From Basidiobolus meristosporus CBS 931.73 (lineage: Eukaryota > Basidiobolomycota > Basidiobolomycetes > Basidiobolales > Basidiobolaceae), in NCBI GenBank assembly GCA_002104905.1, contig MCFE01000344.1:1-64000 (forward strand): a stretch of DNA of 64,000 nt, in the 5' to 3' direction. The notes beneath the pieces were generated by a model, which worked only from the letters and a program-made list of their open reading frames with translations, had not been told where the DNA came from and did not search any database. The first letter of the stretch is position 1, and each line of letters starts with the position of its first letter. Positions 1 through 12,310 of this stretch are shown in pieces. A program made the position numbers and the translations under genes.

Positions 1-2
1 AT

Positions 3-338
3 ATGCAACCATACAAATGCACAGACTGGATGAACTGGATATGTACTTATTCAAGTGTTGTTCTGAAGCCATTCATACCAAGAATACATCGCAAGCATTG
101 GGAGCCATATGTGGACATTGTAGGAATATTTATTCAGAAACAGATCACCAATACCAACTTGACACATCTACAGCTGTTGTGCAAGGACTTTGTGACAGGA
201 TTTGAGTGGCTGTACTACAAACATAAAGCTGAAAGCATACATCTCTGCTGTAACAGTGTAGTGGGGTCACAGCAACACCCACTGACCAATGTGCTCATTC
301 CTATATTTTCTACTTCCCTATTTCTCTACTACACTTAG
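3..338 (+). pseudogene. Possible Plavaka-type DNA transposon relic
   Basis: An open stretch of about 110 codons runs in from the window edge. Around residues 52-80 it has a pattern of the form LTHLQLLCKDFVTGFEWLYY followed by IHLC. This resembles the conserved helix (aH..L..FV..FE.LYY...LH) of fungal Plavaka/Kyakuja-type transposases, recalled from family knowledge and not searched. No DDE residues can be seen and the frame closes after 110 codons, so at best it is a decayed fragment cut by the window edge. It could also be a chance open frame in AT-rich DNA. Confidence 0.25.
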
Positions 339-339
339 T

Positions 340-2550
340 TTAGCTTTATCCCATTTGTCTTAACTGATCAGTACTATGCCATAAGCCGGCTGACTATCAT
401 ACCTGCTTACCTCATTGCATAAGTTATCCCTCACTTTGTGTAAGATTAGTAGCTGCGTGTGCTTCTATATTGGGCAAGTACCCGCACTAGTACCTGTGAC
501 ACATGATCAACCTGTGTCACCATCCCTACTGTTTCCACACCATGTATGGTGTCCCTATGTTACACAGGTTTCAGAGTACTGATTCCTGATTGGTGGAATG
601 TGCTGTGCCTCTTAGAACCTTCCTGCACCTACTTGGAATACTCTCAGCTCACTCTGATGTCATTAGAATTTCTATTGATCTTTGGAACCTTCTGGAACAG
701 CATGATTAGTAATCACTTAGCCAGTGAAAGAAGTATATGAGGGAGGCAATCCATCAACTTTGAATCATCATCCCTTTTATCAATATACCAACTTGGTGAT
801 TAGTGTGATCACTGCTACCTGCTGCTGCCTGAACTTCCAACCCCAGACCACAGGACACTCCCAGTAAACTGTGCTGATAGCCAATTGACCTCAGAGGCAC
901 TGCTTGTGAGGAATACTCAGAGTAGGTATCTTCTATTATATTTGATTCTTTCCTAAGCTTGTTCTTGTACAGGCAAGGAAACGTTTCTGTCTTTCTAACT
1001 ATTGACCACAGCTGCATTCTTATCAAGTCCCTGCTGGTGGAGTTCACAGTTGTTTTGACTTTGGAAGCTTTAGTTCACTCTCATCTCAAAGAATGCCAAA
1101 CCCAGCACATACTTTTGTTAAGACACCGACTAAGTTGGAGATTGTAGCTTAGTAGTTTTCCATTGACAAGCTTGTGGCTTTATTCCCCATCACATTAGAT
1201 TAGAGACAGAACCCAAGTATTCCTAGCAAGCTTTTGCCAGAGGTTATTGCACCCAGTGAACACCCCACAAACAAAACACTTGAGAAGTGTTGGATGTATC
1301 TCTCCCTTGGACTTATACACCACCACAATGGTATACTTTCTCTACTCCATGTTGCATGGTGTGTGGAGAATATTGGGCCTTGCTTCACCTTTTTGAAGCT
1401 TCCTATGGAGTGGATGTGTGTGGAGATAGGAAGACAAGTCAAGTTGCAAGTACTACCATATGCCAATCTCATCAAGAATATTACCTTCAAGTCTGTGATG
1501 GATGTGATGAGTTGGTACATGGAGGACATCCAGGATGAGTTGGAAAAAACTGAGGACAGATGTGCACAGGGAGACACCTATGCCTATGGAATTAAGAAGC
1601 TAAGCAACCCCAATGTGTGGGTATTCAGTTAAGTAATGCAAAGTTGTGTTTGATGCAACAAGCCACTAATTTTTATTAGGAAAGCTCTACCATAGTATGC
1701 TGGGTTTCTCTTAGTCACAAGCCAACTTCTACACCATTCAATACAGAATTCACACTACCAAGAGCCAGAGCCCACCTATAAGGGGGACTAGAACCCAGCA
1801 GGGAGAGGAATATATTGGCTAAATACCAAAAAGTTCTTTGCAGATATTTAGAAGGAATTCATCTCAAAAGTGGTAGCAACTAAGCATATATTTGCAAGAT
1901 GTATATGATTACAGCAGTACAAGGTAGATGGCAACTTTGCAAGTATCACATAAAAAAGTCATAAGGTGAAGGTGATAGAAGTATGTCAATTGTGGCAGGT
2001 GTGCATGTTTGTAGAGGCTAGTAAGCAGTAGGCCATAGTTTTTTTTTTGATTCAAACTATATGGGGAATACCCAAGGTAGTAGTGGGTAAGCAAATAAAG
2101 CAGGGTGATTCTACAGTGGAATTTATAAGTTTCACAAGAGGAGGTAGAAAAAGGAAATACCATCTGGTAAATTGGTACAGTAGCATTGTATACAACTAGC
2201 TGTAGGCTGTAATACTGCCATGATAATGCCATTGGAGACTTGCAATGATACCATTGTTGAGTTTCTTGCCATATAAGGCAGCTGGATGTACTGGCCAGTT
2301 AGATCCATTTAAAGTGGTGGTAGAGCCCATTAAGACCACAACAATGCCACGCAATTATTGCTACTGCACCTAATAAATCCTGTCAAGTTTTTTAACTTTA
2401 TTTGGTAGTAAAATTAGCCAAACACTATTGTAATTCTGTTATAGGATTGTTAAGTGGGCCACTAATTCCAAGCTGCTGGTATTATGACAGTCTCCAAGTG
2501 GAATCCTGACAGCCAATCTGGATTGGATTCACCCATGGGACCAAATTATT
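340..2550. other. Gene-free AT-rich DNA, probably decayed transposon sequence
   Basis: No convincing exon chain was found on either strand. The longest open frame (1234-1632, +, about 130 codons) has no motif I recognise. The base composition and the transposon fragments on both sides suggest old mobile DNA. A poly-T run lies near 2040. Confidence 0.4.
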
Positions 2551-2559
2551 TTTCATAGG

Positions 2560-2790
2560 GAGATCTCCTGGTTTGTGATACTGGAATGATTACAACTGAT
2601 ACTCCTGGGCACTAATTCAGGTTGAATTATGGTTATAGAGCTCTCTGGATGATAAAGATTTTCATGGTTTTGCTCTGACTCAATCCAAACTGTGGGAGGA
2701 ATTGAGCTTAGATGTTTCTTATCATCCAATGTCATTTTTTGTGAAAATTTTTAATATTCATGAAACAACCCACCCTTGGTGTTATATCTT
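2560..2790 (-). pseudogene. Fragment of copia gag-pol (integrase/RT linker), inverted
   Basis: The minus-strand frame reads KFSQKMTLDDKK, then ESEQNHENLYHPES, then IIQPELVPRSI. This aligns with the integrase-to-RT linker of the intact copia element in this window (KFSQKMTSDDDKN, EQNNENFFTPED, VVQPESVPRNI). Similarity continues upstream as a stop-containing copy of the VLFDEN segment. It is a short, decayed piece lying opposite in orientation to the three fuller copies, with no LTR attached. Confidence 0.75.
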
Positions 2791-3086
2791 AGAGAAAAGT
2801 GTAATAAAGCTCTTGAACAGCTTTACTGAACCTAAGTGACAACTAAGTGCAGAATCTTAGAATTGTCAGAGGGTGGTGGAAATATAAGTAGAGAGGTTCT
2901 TGTCTAATATTGGTCTTGTATATAGCTGGGTTTGGCTATAAAGGCAACGGGGTTGGTTTGCTTTGCAGGCTAGGCTTGGTGTTCTTGGGAGTGCTAGATA
3001 TGCTAAGCTTGTGTAGAACCTAAAATGTAATTGTTGAGTTCTTAATTTTGCTGAGACACACACTGAACCAAAAGATTCCGTATGCT

Positions 3087-4530
3087 TTATTTATACTTTG
3101 CTGATCTGGTAGTCTCCAAAGTGGTTGTATCTTTTCCAAACATCAAAGAAAATGGTTTTGAACCATGTAGAGCAGCAACTTTGGTGTTGATAGCATACTG
3201 TACAGTGGGAATATACTTGCCCCAATTCTTCTTGATACCTTTGATAGATTTTCTGATGATGTCCACTGAGGTCTGAACATGTCTTTCAGCAAGTCCATTA
3301 GCTTTGTGATTATACAGAGTGATAAGATGGTGATGAATAGTGCAATTCTGGCAAAGTGCTTTGATCACATGATTCACCAATTTTTTTCCATTATCCAATT
3401 GCATGACCTTAGGGGATCAAAAAAGGCAGAAGAGCCTGATTAGTGCTTAGGCAATAGTGGCAGCATACTTGTCTGGGATAGCTCTGAGGAAGACAAAGCA
3501 TGTGCAGATATCCACAATTATAAAGAGGTAGGGATTACTATCATCACTAGTGGTGAAAGGTCCAGCCAGATCAATTTCAATATAATCCATTGGAAGGCTT
3601 GCATGGATGGGACTCAAAGGGTGTGGTCCATGGCGGCTGATATTACAAAGCTGACATTCTCTGCAAGACTTGACAAATTCTAGGCTGTTGGCTTTGATAT
3701 CTAGCCAGTGAGATCCATCAGAGTATAGCTTCTTTATAAGTGTGTCAGCTCCAAAGTGGCCAAGTAACTAACTCCACTGTATCAATGTTTTCTTTTCATC
3801 AGCATGTGGGATTTACCAAGTTACTGAATCCGGTTGAGGAATTATTTTGGGAGTTGTAGTTAGCTCACTGATTATGTTGGTAATTACATCTCCCTCCCAA
3901 GGAGAGGTTGTGAAAAGTCATGAAAGGTAGTTAGGCAGGATGTTGAGAATTCATGGGCAATGAATAACTGTATACTCATAATCAAGCAGAGTATCAAGCC
4001 AGTTGATAGTCATTGGAGTCAGAGTCTTTTGACTGTGGATATAGACTAGGGCTTGGTGGTTGGTGTGCAAGTTAAAAGTGTTACCCCATAGATACTGGTG
4101 AAACTTATTCAAGGCAAAAAAAGGGCAAGCAGCTGCTTCTTGATGGCAGAGTAGTTTCCCTTGTCAGGTTGTAGGGAACTGGCTTGAAAAGAGATCCAGT
4201 GAGGCAGATTTTGGTATTCATCCTGGTATAGGACAGCTCCTAACCACACATTAGTTGCATCTGTAGCAACAACAAAGGTCTTAGTGAAGTCTGGGTAGGA
4301 TAAGGTGGGTGCTTGTGGGAGTAATTGGCAGAGGTACTCAAATGCTTAGTCATGAGCCTTGTTTCAGACCAAGGGAAGATCAGGACTATGGCATAGTGCA
4401 TTCAAAGTGGCACTTAATAAGCAGATGAGTGGTATGTGTTCCCTGAAATACTTGAATACTCCAAGATAATGTTAGAGTGGCTTAGTGCTAGTGGGTTTTG
4501 GCAATTTAGAAATATTGACCAGTTTGAAAG
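3087..4530 (-). pseudogene. Ty3/gypsy pol relic (RT end, RNase H, integrase)
   Basis: Read on the minus strand from 4530 downward, a stop-interrupted frame gives the end of a Ty3/gypsy RT (KLPKPTSTK, HYLGVFKYFREHIPLICLL) and the RNase H start (PDFTKTFVVATDATNVWLGAVL). Further on come an H2C2 integrase finger (LGHFGADTLIKKL, then CRECQLC) and the integrase core (MDYIEIDLAGPF, DNGKKLVNHVIKAL, HKANGLAERHVQ). The catalytic D, D and E positions are recognisable. Stops are present, for example before the HYLGVF block and after the LFLP segment. No gag, protease or LTR was identified. The copia LTR starting at 4531 abuts the RT segment, so this relic was probably cut by that insertion or by a later deletion. 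Confidence 0.85.
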
Positions 4531-4880
4531 TGTTGTAAAAATTTGTAATTCCACCTAAATATTTACCTAACTTAGTCACTTAAATCATTACCTTCAAATC
4601 CTAGAGAATACTAACCAAACTCCTTGTTGGGACTTACTTAGAATATTTTCACCAAAATACCAGGTACACAGAACATGAAAATTCTCAAAGTTGTCCAAAC
4701 AGCCCTAAACTTTACATACATGCTCTTGGGACCTTTCTTATCCTAGTCTATGTGCTTATTAAGCCAAGACCATGTAAAAGTATAAATACTACTTTTACAT
4801 TCAATAAATTGTCAAGTGAAAACCACATAATCTACTTGTTCTCCCAAATCACTTCCAATATCTCCAGGACTCTTACAACA
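4531..4880 (+). repeat. 5' LTR of decayed copia element (350 bp)
   Basis: It begins TGTTGTAAAA and ends TTACAACA, giving TG..CA termini. It has the same 350-bp length as the LTRs of the intact copy at 35979, but differs from them at many sites (for example TTTGTAATTCC in place of TTCGTGTTTTCC near the start). It is directly followed by the primer-binding site GGTTATGAGCCC. Confidence 0.92.
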
Positions 4881-4884
4881 GGTT

Positions 4885-7800
4885 ATGAGCCCCAAGCTGA
4901 CACTCTCTGTATTGTCTACTACTGCTATTACTGGAATTCTTTCCTCTGCTGAAAAGTTGAATGGAGCTAACTACCAAGTGTGGAAGGCAAAGATGAAGAT
5001 GCTGCTGCAAGAAAGAGGCCTTTGGTATATTGTCATGGGAGTAGAATGCCCTCCTAATAGCATGGGAGAGGAAGCCTTGAGGTATCAGCAGAAAGAACAA
5101 AGTGCCTTTAGCTGCATTAGCCTCAATGTTAAAGACAAATTGCTAATTCAATGCTCAAGAGCAAAAATGGCAAAGAATGCCTGGAAGGCATTAGAAGACA
5201 CCTACCAGTCATGTTCAGCTGTTAAGACAATGTATCTGAGATGAAAATTCTTTACTATAAAGATGCAGCCTGGAGAAGAAATAAAAAATCTAATTAACAG
5301 AATTACCCTGCTGGTAGATGAAATGGAATCTGTGGGCATACCAGCTACTGATGAGGATGTGATAGTTACCATCCTGAATAGCCTGACACAGAGGTCTCAG
5401 GGCCTTGTATCAGCCCTAGAGTTCAGAACTGAATATTTGACCTAAAATTACATATATGGAAGGCTCCTGGATGAAGAATTAAGAAAATCAAGTGCCAATA
5501 AGAGGGAAGAAGAAAATGCTTTAATAAGCAATGATAGCTAACAAAAGAGGTATCCAAGACCCTACAAGGGCAACAGCAACCTGTTTTGCAACTACTGCCC
5601 AAGGAAAGGACATACATCAGACTGGTGTCTTAAAAAGAGAGATGATCAGCAAAAGAAGCCTGAATATGGAAATGCTGCAGCAACTGAAGATAGACTATTC
5701 ATATCTGCACTGAATATGACCACAAACAAGGATTCTCAGATGTGGTACATTGACTCTGGAGCATCTCAACACTTTAAGCACCAAAAAGAACTTTTTACCC
5801 AATATCAAGAAATTTCAATTAAGAAGTTTTTCATGGGTGACAACAAAACACTTGATGCAGTGGGAAAAGGAACTATTCAAGCAAACCTTAGAAGCAGTGA
5901 AGGAAGCCATACACTGACCTTTAAAGAAGTACTCTATGTACCAAAATAGCCAAGAACCTACTTTCTGTAAGCAAGGCCACAGCAGAAGGGCTCAGTTTCA
6001 GCTTTGACAATTCTGGATGCAGGATCACTGATCAAAATGGTGCCCATATTGCTTAGGGTATTAGAGATCAAAATCTATACAAGTTGGCTTATATTTCATC
6101 ATATCTGGAAGCCAATATAAGTAACTGAAATGAAGAAACACCAATGCTTTGGCACAGGAGATCTGGACACATCAATTTTGATTATTTGAGCAAAATGATC
6201 AAAGATCAGCTGATTTGGAGCACTGTAAAGCCTGCATATATGGGAAACAAGCCTGACAACCATTCAAGAGCTCTGGGTTAATCAAGACTAAGAAAAAATA
6301 GATCTTATTCACTCAGATCTGTGTGGACCTATGCAAAATTTATCATTAAGCAGGATGAAGTATTTAATAGACTTGTTCCATTGGATAGTGCCACATTAAG
6401 CCATGAGTGCCAAATGATGCCATAGTGTGCCAAGGAGGCCAAGTGAGTCTATACCTGGCCACAGAGTGTGAAACATTGCTCTGCATCTTCATGCAAAGTG
6501 GCCCCTGTGTTTCACCCATTGAGCTGGAGAAACTCCATTTTTTGACCTTTTTTTGGATCAATGTTGTGCAGGATGTGTAAGAGCACAAAAAGATTGAAGA
6601 TGTACATTGGGGACTCACTACCCATGGCACTCTAGATTTAGCTTGTGTAGCTTGTATCATGTCACAAGAATGCATGGCACTATCTTGGTCCATTGATACT
6701 ATCAGGCACTATATTTGAATATTAGCCCTAAAGTAAACCTATATAAAGCACTTATAGTGCCAGAGAGTACCAGTGGACCAAGATAGTGCCATGCATTCTT
6801 GTGACATGATACAAGCCACAGGAGATGTATTCAGAGTGCCATGGGTATTGAGTATCACACGCATGTTTTCAGTCCTTCTGTGCTCTCACACATCCTGAAC
6901 AATGTTGATCCAAAAAGAAAGGTCAAAAAATGGATTTCTCCAGCACAATGGGTGAAACACAGGAGCTGCTTTGCATGAGGTTGAAGAGTCATGTTTCACA
7001 CTCTATGGCCAAGTTTAGGTCTGCTATGTCTTTCTGGCATGCAATGGCACTATTTGGCACACATGGCTCAATGTGGCACTATCCAACAGAACAAGTCTAA
7101 TCACTTGTATTGATGATTATACAAGATACATGTGGATTTACTTCATGGAGAGAAAGAAAGAAGCTCTGTCTAAGTTCAGGGAGTTTAAAGCCATGGTGGA
7201 GAGAGAAACTGGTGAAAAAATCAAGAAAATACACTCTAACAATGGTGGAGAATATACCTCAAGACTCTTTATCCACTTCTGCAAAATTTATGGGATAAAG
7301 CAAGAGACTACTGTACCATACTCCCCACAGCAAAATGGAGTAGCAGAATATGCTATCAGATCAATAATTGATATGGCAAGATCTATGATCTATGATCAAA
7401 ATTATTCTATAATATTTGTGTGGAATTAGTTGCAACTGCTATATACCTTAAAATAGGAGTTGTAATAGAATACTTTGTGATTCTATTCTATATGAAGCAT
7501 GGTATGGGTTCAGACCAAGTGCAGAACATCTAAGAATATTTAGGTGTATAACATATGCCAAGAAACAGCCTGGAAATCAGTCATGATTTTAGCCAAAAAG
7601 TGTAAAATGCATATTTTTGGGCTACTGCAACAAGAGTAAGGCATACAGACTCTACAATGCCAAAGCAAAGAAGCTGATCAAGTCCAGGGAAGTGTTTTTT
7701 GATTAAAATTCAAAATTTTCACAAAAAATGACATCAGATGATGACAAAAATTTGATCTCAAGTTAACCAATAGTCAGGATTGAGTCAGAGTAAAACCATG

Positions 7801-9552
7801 AGAATATCTTCACTCCAGAGGACTCTACAACTGTGGTTCAGCCTGAAGCAGTGCCCAGTAATATCCCAGAAGTGATCATTCCAGTATTGAATGCCTGGAG
7901 ATCCAATTGGACAAGAAATAGCCCAAATTACTATATCAATGAGGGTTCAAACTAAGCCATGCCTATTCAGTCCATATTGATGAACCCCAGACTGTAAAAG
8001 AGGCCCTAAATAGCCCTCAGACAAAGTTTTGCAGATCTGCAATGACTGAGGAATATCAGGCCCTGATGGAAAATCAAACTTTGGACTTAGTCAAACTACC
8101 AATCAACCAAAAATCAATTGGATGCAGATGGGACTTTAGGACAAAATACTAGGCTGATGGTTCAATTGAAAGATACAAAGCAAGACCTGTGACCAAAGGA
8201 TACTCTCAAACAAAAGGACTTGACTATACTGAGACCTTTGCACTAGCAGCCATGTTTAATTCCATCTGATTATATTGGCTATTGCAGCCAAATGCAAGTT
8301 TTTTATACATCAAATGGTTGTAAAAATTGCATTTTTGAGTGGAGAACTTGATGAGAGCATATATATGGACCAGCCTGATGGGTTTGCTGGCCAAGATAAC
8401 CCCCATTTGGTCTGCATGCTTAAAAAATCTCTATATGGTCTCAAACAATCACTGAGAGCCTAGAATTGCAAGATAGATTCTTATTTGGAGTCTTTGAGCT
8501 TCAAAAGGAGTAGTGCGGACTATAGTATATACCATAAGCCAGATAGGGCAAATCCAGTTCTATTAGTACTATATGTGGATGATCTTGTTATAGCCACCAA
8601 TAACCTAGAAACTTTGGAAGAGACTAAATCCAGCCCATCTAAGGAGTTCAAGATGTCCAATCTAGGAGAACTCAGTTACTACTTAGGGATTAAGTTCTCC
8701 ATAGACAGAAGTACCCAGACTATCACCCTAAGCCAATCCAAGTATATTCAAGATATACTAAAGAAGTACCAAATGGAAGACTGTAAGCCCACAGCTACCC
8801 CAATGGAGACAAACCTTACCTTGGTCAAAACTCAACCAAATCAAGAGAGCTTGGTGCCATCTGAAAGCCCTTACTTTCCTTATCAATGTATGGTCAGCAG
8901 TCTGATGTATTTCATGCTTGGAACACGTCCAGTTATCTCATAATGAGTGGGAGTTATCAGCCAAAATAATCAGAACTATGGATCTGATCATATTGCAGCA
9001 GTTAAGCAGATTTTTAGATACCTAAAAGGAGCTGCTGATATCTGCTTAAGATACACATATAAGGATTCAGAACAGGATCTTGGGGGATACTCTGGTGCTG
9101 ATTGGGGACAAAATTTGGAAGACAGAAGATCCACCACCAGATACACCTTTCTTTACTGTAAAGGAGCAATTTCATAGAATTCAAGAAAGCAACCAACCAT
9201 AGCACTTTTTACCACAGAGGCAGAGTATATGGCAGCCTGTGAAGCTACAAAAGAAGCAATGTGGTTAAGAAAGCTTTTTACAGATTTAGGCCTATGTCAA
9301 AAAACACCTATTACTTTATTTCAAGATAATCAAGGATGTATTCAACTAGGTAGAAATCCAACTTTTCATGCTAGAACTAAGCACATAGATATTAGACATC
9401 ACTTCATATGTGAAGCTATAGAGAATAACTTAGTTAGCTTAGTTTACTGTTCTTCAGATGAAATGATTGCCAACATATTTACCAAACCATTAGCTAGAGA
9501 CAAGTTTGAATATCTTAGGTCAAAATTAGGACTAGTCAGTATGAACATTTAG
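4885..9552 (+). pseudogene. Decayed copia gag-pol
   Basis: This is a degenerate copy of the Ty1/copia polyprotein. The order is the same as in the intact copy: Gag from ATG 4885 (MSPKLTLSVLSTT), zinc knuckle with its second Cys replaced, protease (WYIDSGASQHF), GAG-pre-integrase, integrase core split by a foldback insertion (6369-7098), RT with YVDDL near 8570, and RNase H (DNQG, TKHIDIRHHF). There are many in-frame stops and small frameshifts, for example at 5242, 5443, 5947 and several between 7430 and 8270. The ORF is not expressible. The 3' half, from 8485, is better preserved than the middle. Confidence 0.93.
6369..7098. mobile_element. 730-bp foldback (long inverted repeat) element inside the copia relic
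   Basis: Two arms of about 345 nt (6369-6713 and 6753-7098) are inverted, imperfect copies of each other around a 39-nt loop. The ends read AGACTTGTTCCATTGGATAGTGC on the left, with its inverted match ending at AACAAGTCT on the right. The intact copia copy has a single AAT at this site (TTTAATCACTTT); here AAT flanks both ends (6366-6368 and 7099-7101), giving a 3-bp target duplication. The arms are rich in TGCCA/TGGCA repeats. No transposase is encoded, so it is non-autonomous. A 3-bp duplication would suit a Harbinger-like transposase, but AAT is not the usual TWA, so the family is open. Confidence 0.85.
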
Positions 9553-9563
9553 CTGAGTGGGAG

Positions 9564-9762
9564 TGTTGTAAAAAATTTGTATTTCCACCTAAATATTCAC
9601 CTAACTTAGTCACTTAGATCTTCACCTTCAAATCCTAGAGAATACTGACCATATTCCTTGTTGGGATTTACTTGGAATATTTTCACCAAAATACCAGGCA
9701 CCCAGAACATGAAAATTCTTAAAGTTGTCCAAACAGCCCCAAACTTTGCACACATGTTCTTG
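9564..9762 (+). repeat. Truncated 3' LTR of decayed copia element
   Basis: It starts TGTTGTAAAA right after the conserved AGCTGAGTGGGAG polypurine-like tract and follows the LTR for about 199 bp to CACATGTTCTTG, then breaks off. The distal 150 bp, with the TATA-like and AATAAA motifs, are missing. An inverted LTR piece follows at once. Confidence 0.88.
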
Positions 9763-9764
9763 TT

Positions 9765-9814
9765 GTTCACCTAACTTAGGTGAATATTTAGGTGGAATTA
9801 CGAAATTTACAAAA
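9765..9814 (-). repeat. Inverted LTR-start fragment forming a palindromic junction
   Basis: The reverse complement reads TTTTGTAAATTTCGTAATTCCACCTAAATATTCACC, i.e. the first about 50 bp of the LTR, in the opposite orientation to the truncated LTR beside it. The junction holds a short palindrome, TTCACCTAACTTAGGTGAA (9766-9784). Confidence 0.8.
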
Positions 9815-10071
9815 CCTTCAATATCCTCACAATAAAGCTCTGTTGGGCCGTAAGGTATAATCATATAATTTACTATAAATTTAATATAGTGGCACTGCGG
9901 AGTAAGTTAAAAAGAAGCAGTAAGAATCATGAAGAGCAAAATGGCTGATTTGGACGAACGAACTCAGAGGAACACTGACCAAGCGGGGAAGGATCAAAGT
10001 CATCTGGCATCTCGTGTTGATATGCATATCGAGTATAAAAGGCGGGCGAAAGTGGGGGAATACAGAAGTAT

Positions 10072-11794
10072 TCAGAGAGTGAAGCGAAAAGCGGACTTCT
10101 TGGACTCGCTGGTAGTCACCATAGACTCATCAAGCTTCCTGTTTCGAGACGCTAGGTAGAGGCGTAACATACATGCGGTTATACTCACCAGCAAAAGGGC
10201 CGTTAGATTCACCAAGTGGCTCCGCAGATAGCGGGGAGCTTCATCATGACGGTAGAGTTGACCAGCAACAATACCTATGCAAAATTGCTCAGCATCTTGT
10301 GGGTCTAACTGGTGGATTCACCTACCTCCGAAACTCCCAGCCGTAGTGGTCATGGCAGCCGCAGTGGCGGTCTTTGTTCCGCCCACCACGTTATTTGTGA
10401 GCCAGCTCATGATGATTGCATTGTACGAGAATGCACCCAGAGTGGTGAGGCAGGCACCAGCATACAGCGCACGAATATCCTTCAATAGTATGAGCATGAG
10501 AATGCCGCAAATCCCGATCAGTGGTTGAAGGATGACATGGACTGAACGTTTACGGCGTTTATCCGATACGTAGGACATCATCATGGCAAACATCGCCGCA
10601 ATGATGAAGGGTGGCGCAGAGAGTAGCAACGCTGCCATGTTCGTGATCCCGAGATCCCGAAGAATCGTTGGAAGCAACAATGCAATGGAGGCCAAGGTCG
10701 TAACCTGCGTAAAGTAGATGAGCATACATATCCAGACCACCGGATCCTTTAGTGCATCTTGGAACTGAGCTTTCTCGAATCTGGTGGTCAATTTGTCTCG
10801 GAAATCGTTCCTCAAGCGAATCTCCACCAATGCTTTCTCCCTCTCGCTTAGCCAAGACGCATCAGCCGGTGAATTCGCCATGTAATACCAAGTGGCCATG
10901 CCAAGAAGGATGGTAGGCACCCCTTCCATGATGAATATCCACCTCCAAGCCGCCACGCCTTGATGCCCATCCAAATGGGCGATTCCATAGGATATGAGAC
11001 CACCGAAGGCATTCGAAATGACACTCACCGACATGAACAATGCAAATCTCAAACTCTGTTCGTGTCGCGTGTACCAAAAGGTCAGATAGAATATCAGGCC
11101 TGGATGTAGTCTGACCAAAAACCGTTTGTTAGAGGGGCTCGAGTGAATCAAGTAGGAAACATACGGCAATACCCTGCCTCAGTGATCCCAAGAAAAAGCC
11201 GGACTGTCAACAACCCAGCAAAGTTCTGTACGGTGGCAGTCAGCACTGTGCATAGCCCCCAGGAAACCATGATGATTGCGATCCACCTTGAAGGGCTAAA
11301 CTTCTTGAGCAAGAGATTCGAGGGCACTTCGCAACAAATGTAGCCTATATGTAGTATGTGAGCATTCGGAGACTAGGATATTGGGTCGACAGGTGGCGCA
11401 TACTGATGTAATAGATAGACAAACACAAAGAGAACTGGCTTGGGGAAGTGTGGAGATCGGCTTCAATCCCGGTCAATCGGGCGGTCCCTACGATCCCCAG
11501 AAATCATCAGTGCATGCTACCACGCAAGCAGGCAAGCATCGATTTACCAATGTTTCCGCGGTCAAAGGCATAGAATAAATAGAGTAGAGTGATATAGGCT
11601 AGAACATGGAAGTCGATCTTCCGCACCAGACGCCTCTCTTCTTCGGGTGTAAAAAACTCGCGGTTTGGATCGTCCTCCTTGAAACCTATCACTGTAGTGG
11701 CCCCGAAATCCTTGGCTACGTAATCGTACTCTTTCACGACAACCTTGGGGGCCTCAGTGTCGGGATATTGAGAGGGGATTTCGGAGGCTTTCAT
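10072..11794 (-). CDS. Dal5-type anion/allantoate permease (MFS, ACS family)
   Basis: My model has five exons: 11794-11548, 11487-11404, 11344-11173, 11110-10326 and 10274-10072. They sum to 1491 nt (496 aa), the usual length for the family. The product is a plasma-membrane 12-helix major-facilitator transporter of the anion:cation symporter group (Dal5, Tna1, Seo1 relatives), which take up organic anions such as allantoate, nicotinate or ureidosuccinate. Diagnostic segments are an acidic N-terminus with TPEEERRLVRKID, helix 1 ending FDRGNIGTARLTGIEADL, EVPSNLLLKKFSPSRW, GLIFYLTFWYTRHEQSLRFALF, and the C-terminal GIVAGQLYRHDEAPRYLRSH. The substrate cannot be told from sequence. All introns have GT..AG ends and every junction restores the family alignment. 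It is divergent from the SIZ gene. Confidence 0.93.
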
Positions 11795-12310
11795 TGTTTC
11801 TGTAGTCGACGGGACAGAGCAACGATGCTTCTATTTAAAGATTTCTGGAGGAACTGCTTTCACCTGTTTCAACATCCTGGGACAAAGACTACCAATGGCT
11901 GAGTATCGCGTCGCATACAAGAATCAGCCTTTTGCATTTTTCCTGAGATCCAATAGTAGGTCAGTTTGCGCAGGTGGATCGCCTTCAATTCGTCAGAGTC
12001 AGCTGTGTTTCTATCTAACCTTTGCGAGCATCATGCAGCATGCACGCTTGAACCCTAGATGGAAGAATTGTCTGGTACTTTTGGGCGGTTTGAATGGCTT
12101 AGTTACATTCATAAACGAATCTAGATCAACGAGAGGAATTTGCTAGCTGGAGTGCACATGTATCTTCCAACCCAATTCTGAACTCTTGATTGATGGATGA
12201 TGGATGATGAGATTGCACTGTTTTGGCTGGAATTTTTAAGATTTACTCTAATTGTTGATGGCTGAACGTCCTTTATTCTTCCTTCGTTTCCATACCCGTC
12301 TGATCCCTCA

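Noticed and set aside
1234-1632. 132-codon open frame of possible transposase origin
   Set aside because: It has no zinc ligands, DDE residues or other motif I can identify; both strands are open here over similar lengths.
6364-6693. 109-codon minus-strand open frame in the copia relic
   Set aside because: It lies within the left arm of the foldback element, is mirrored by a broken version in the right arm, and has no protein motifs.
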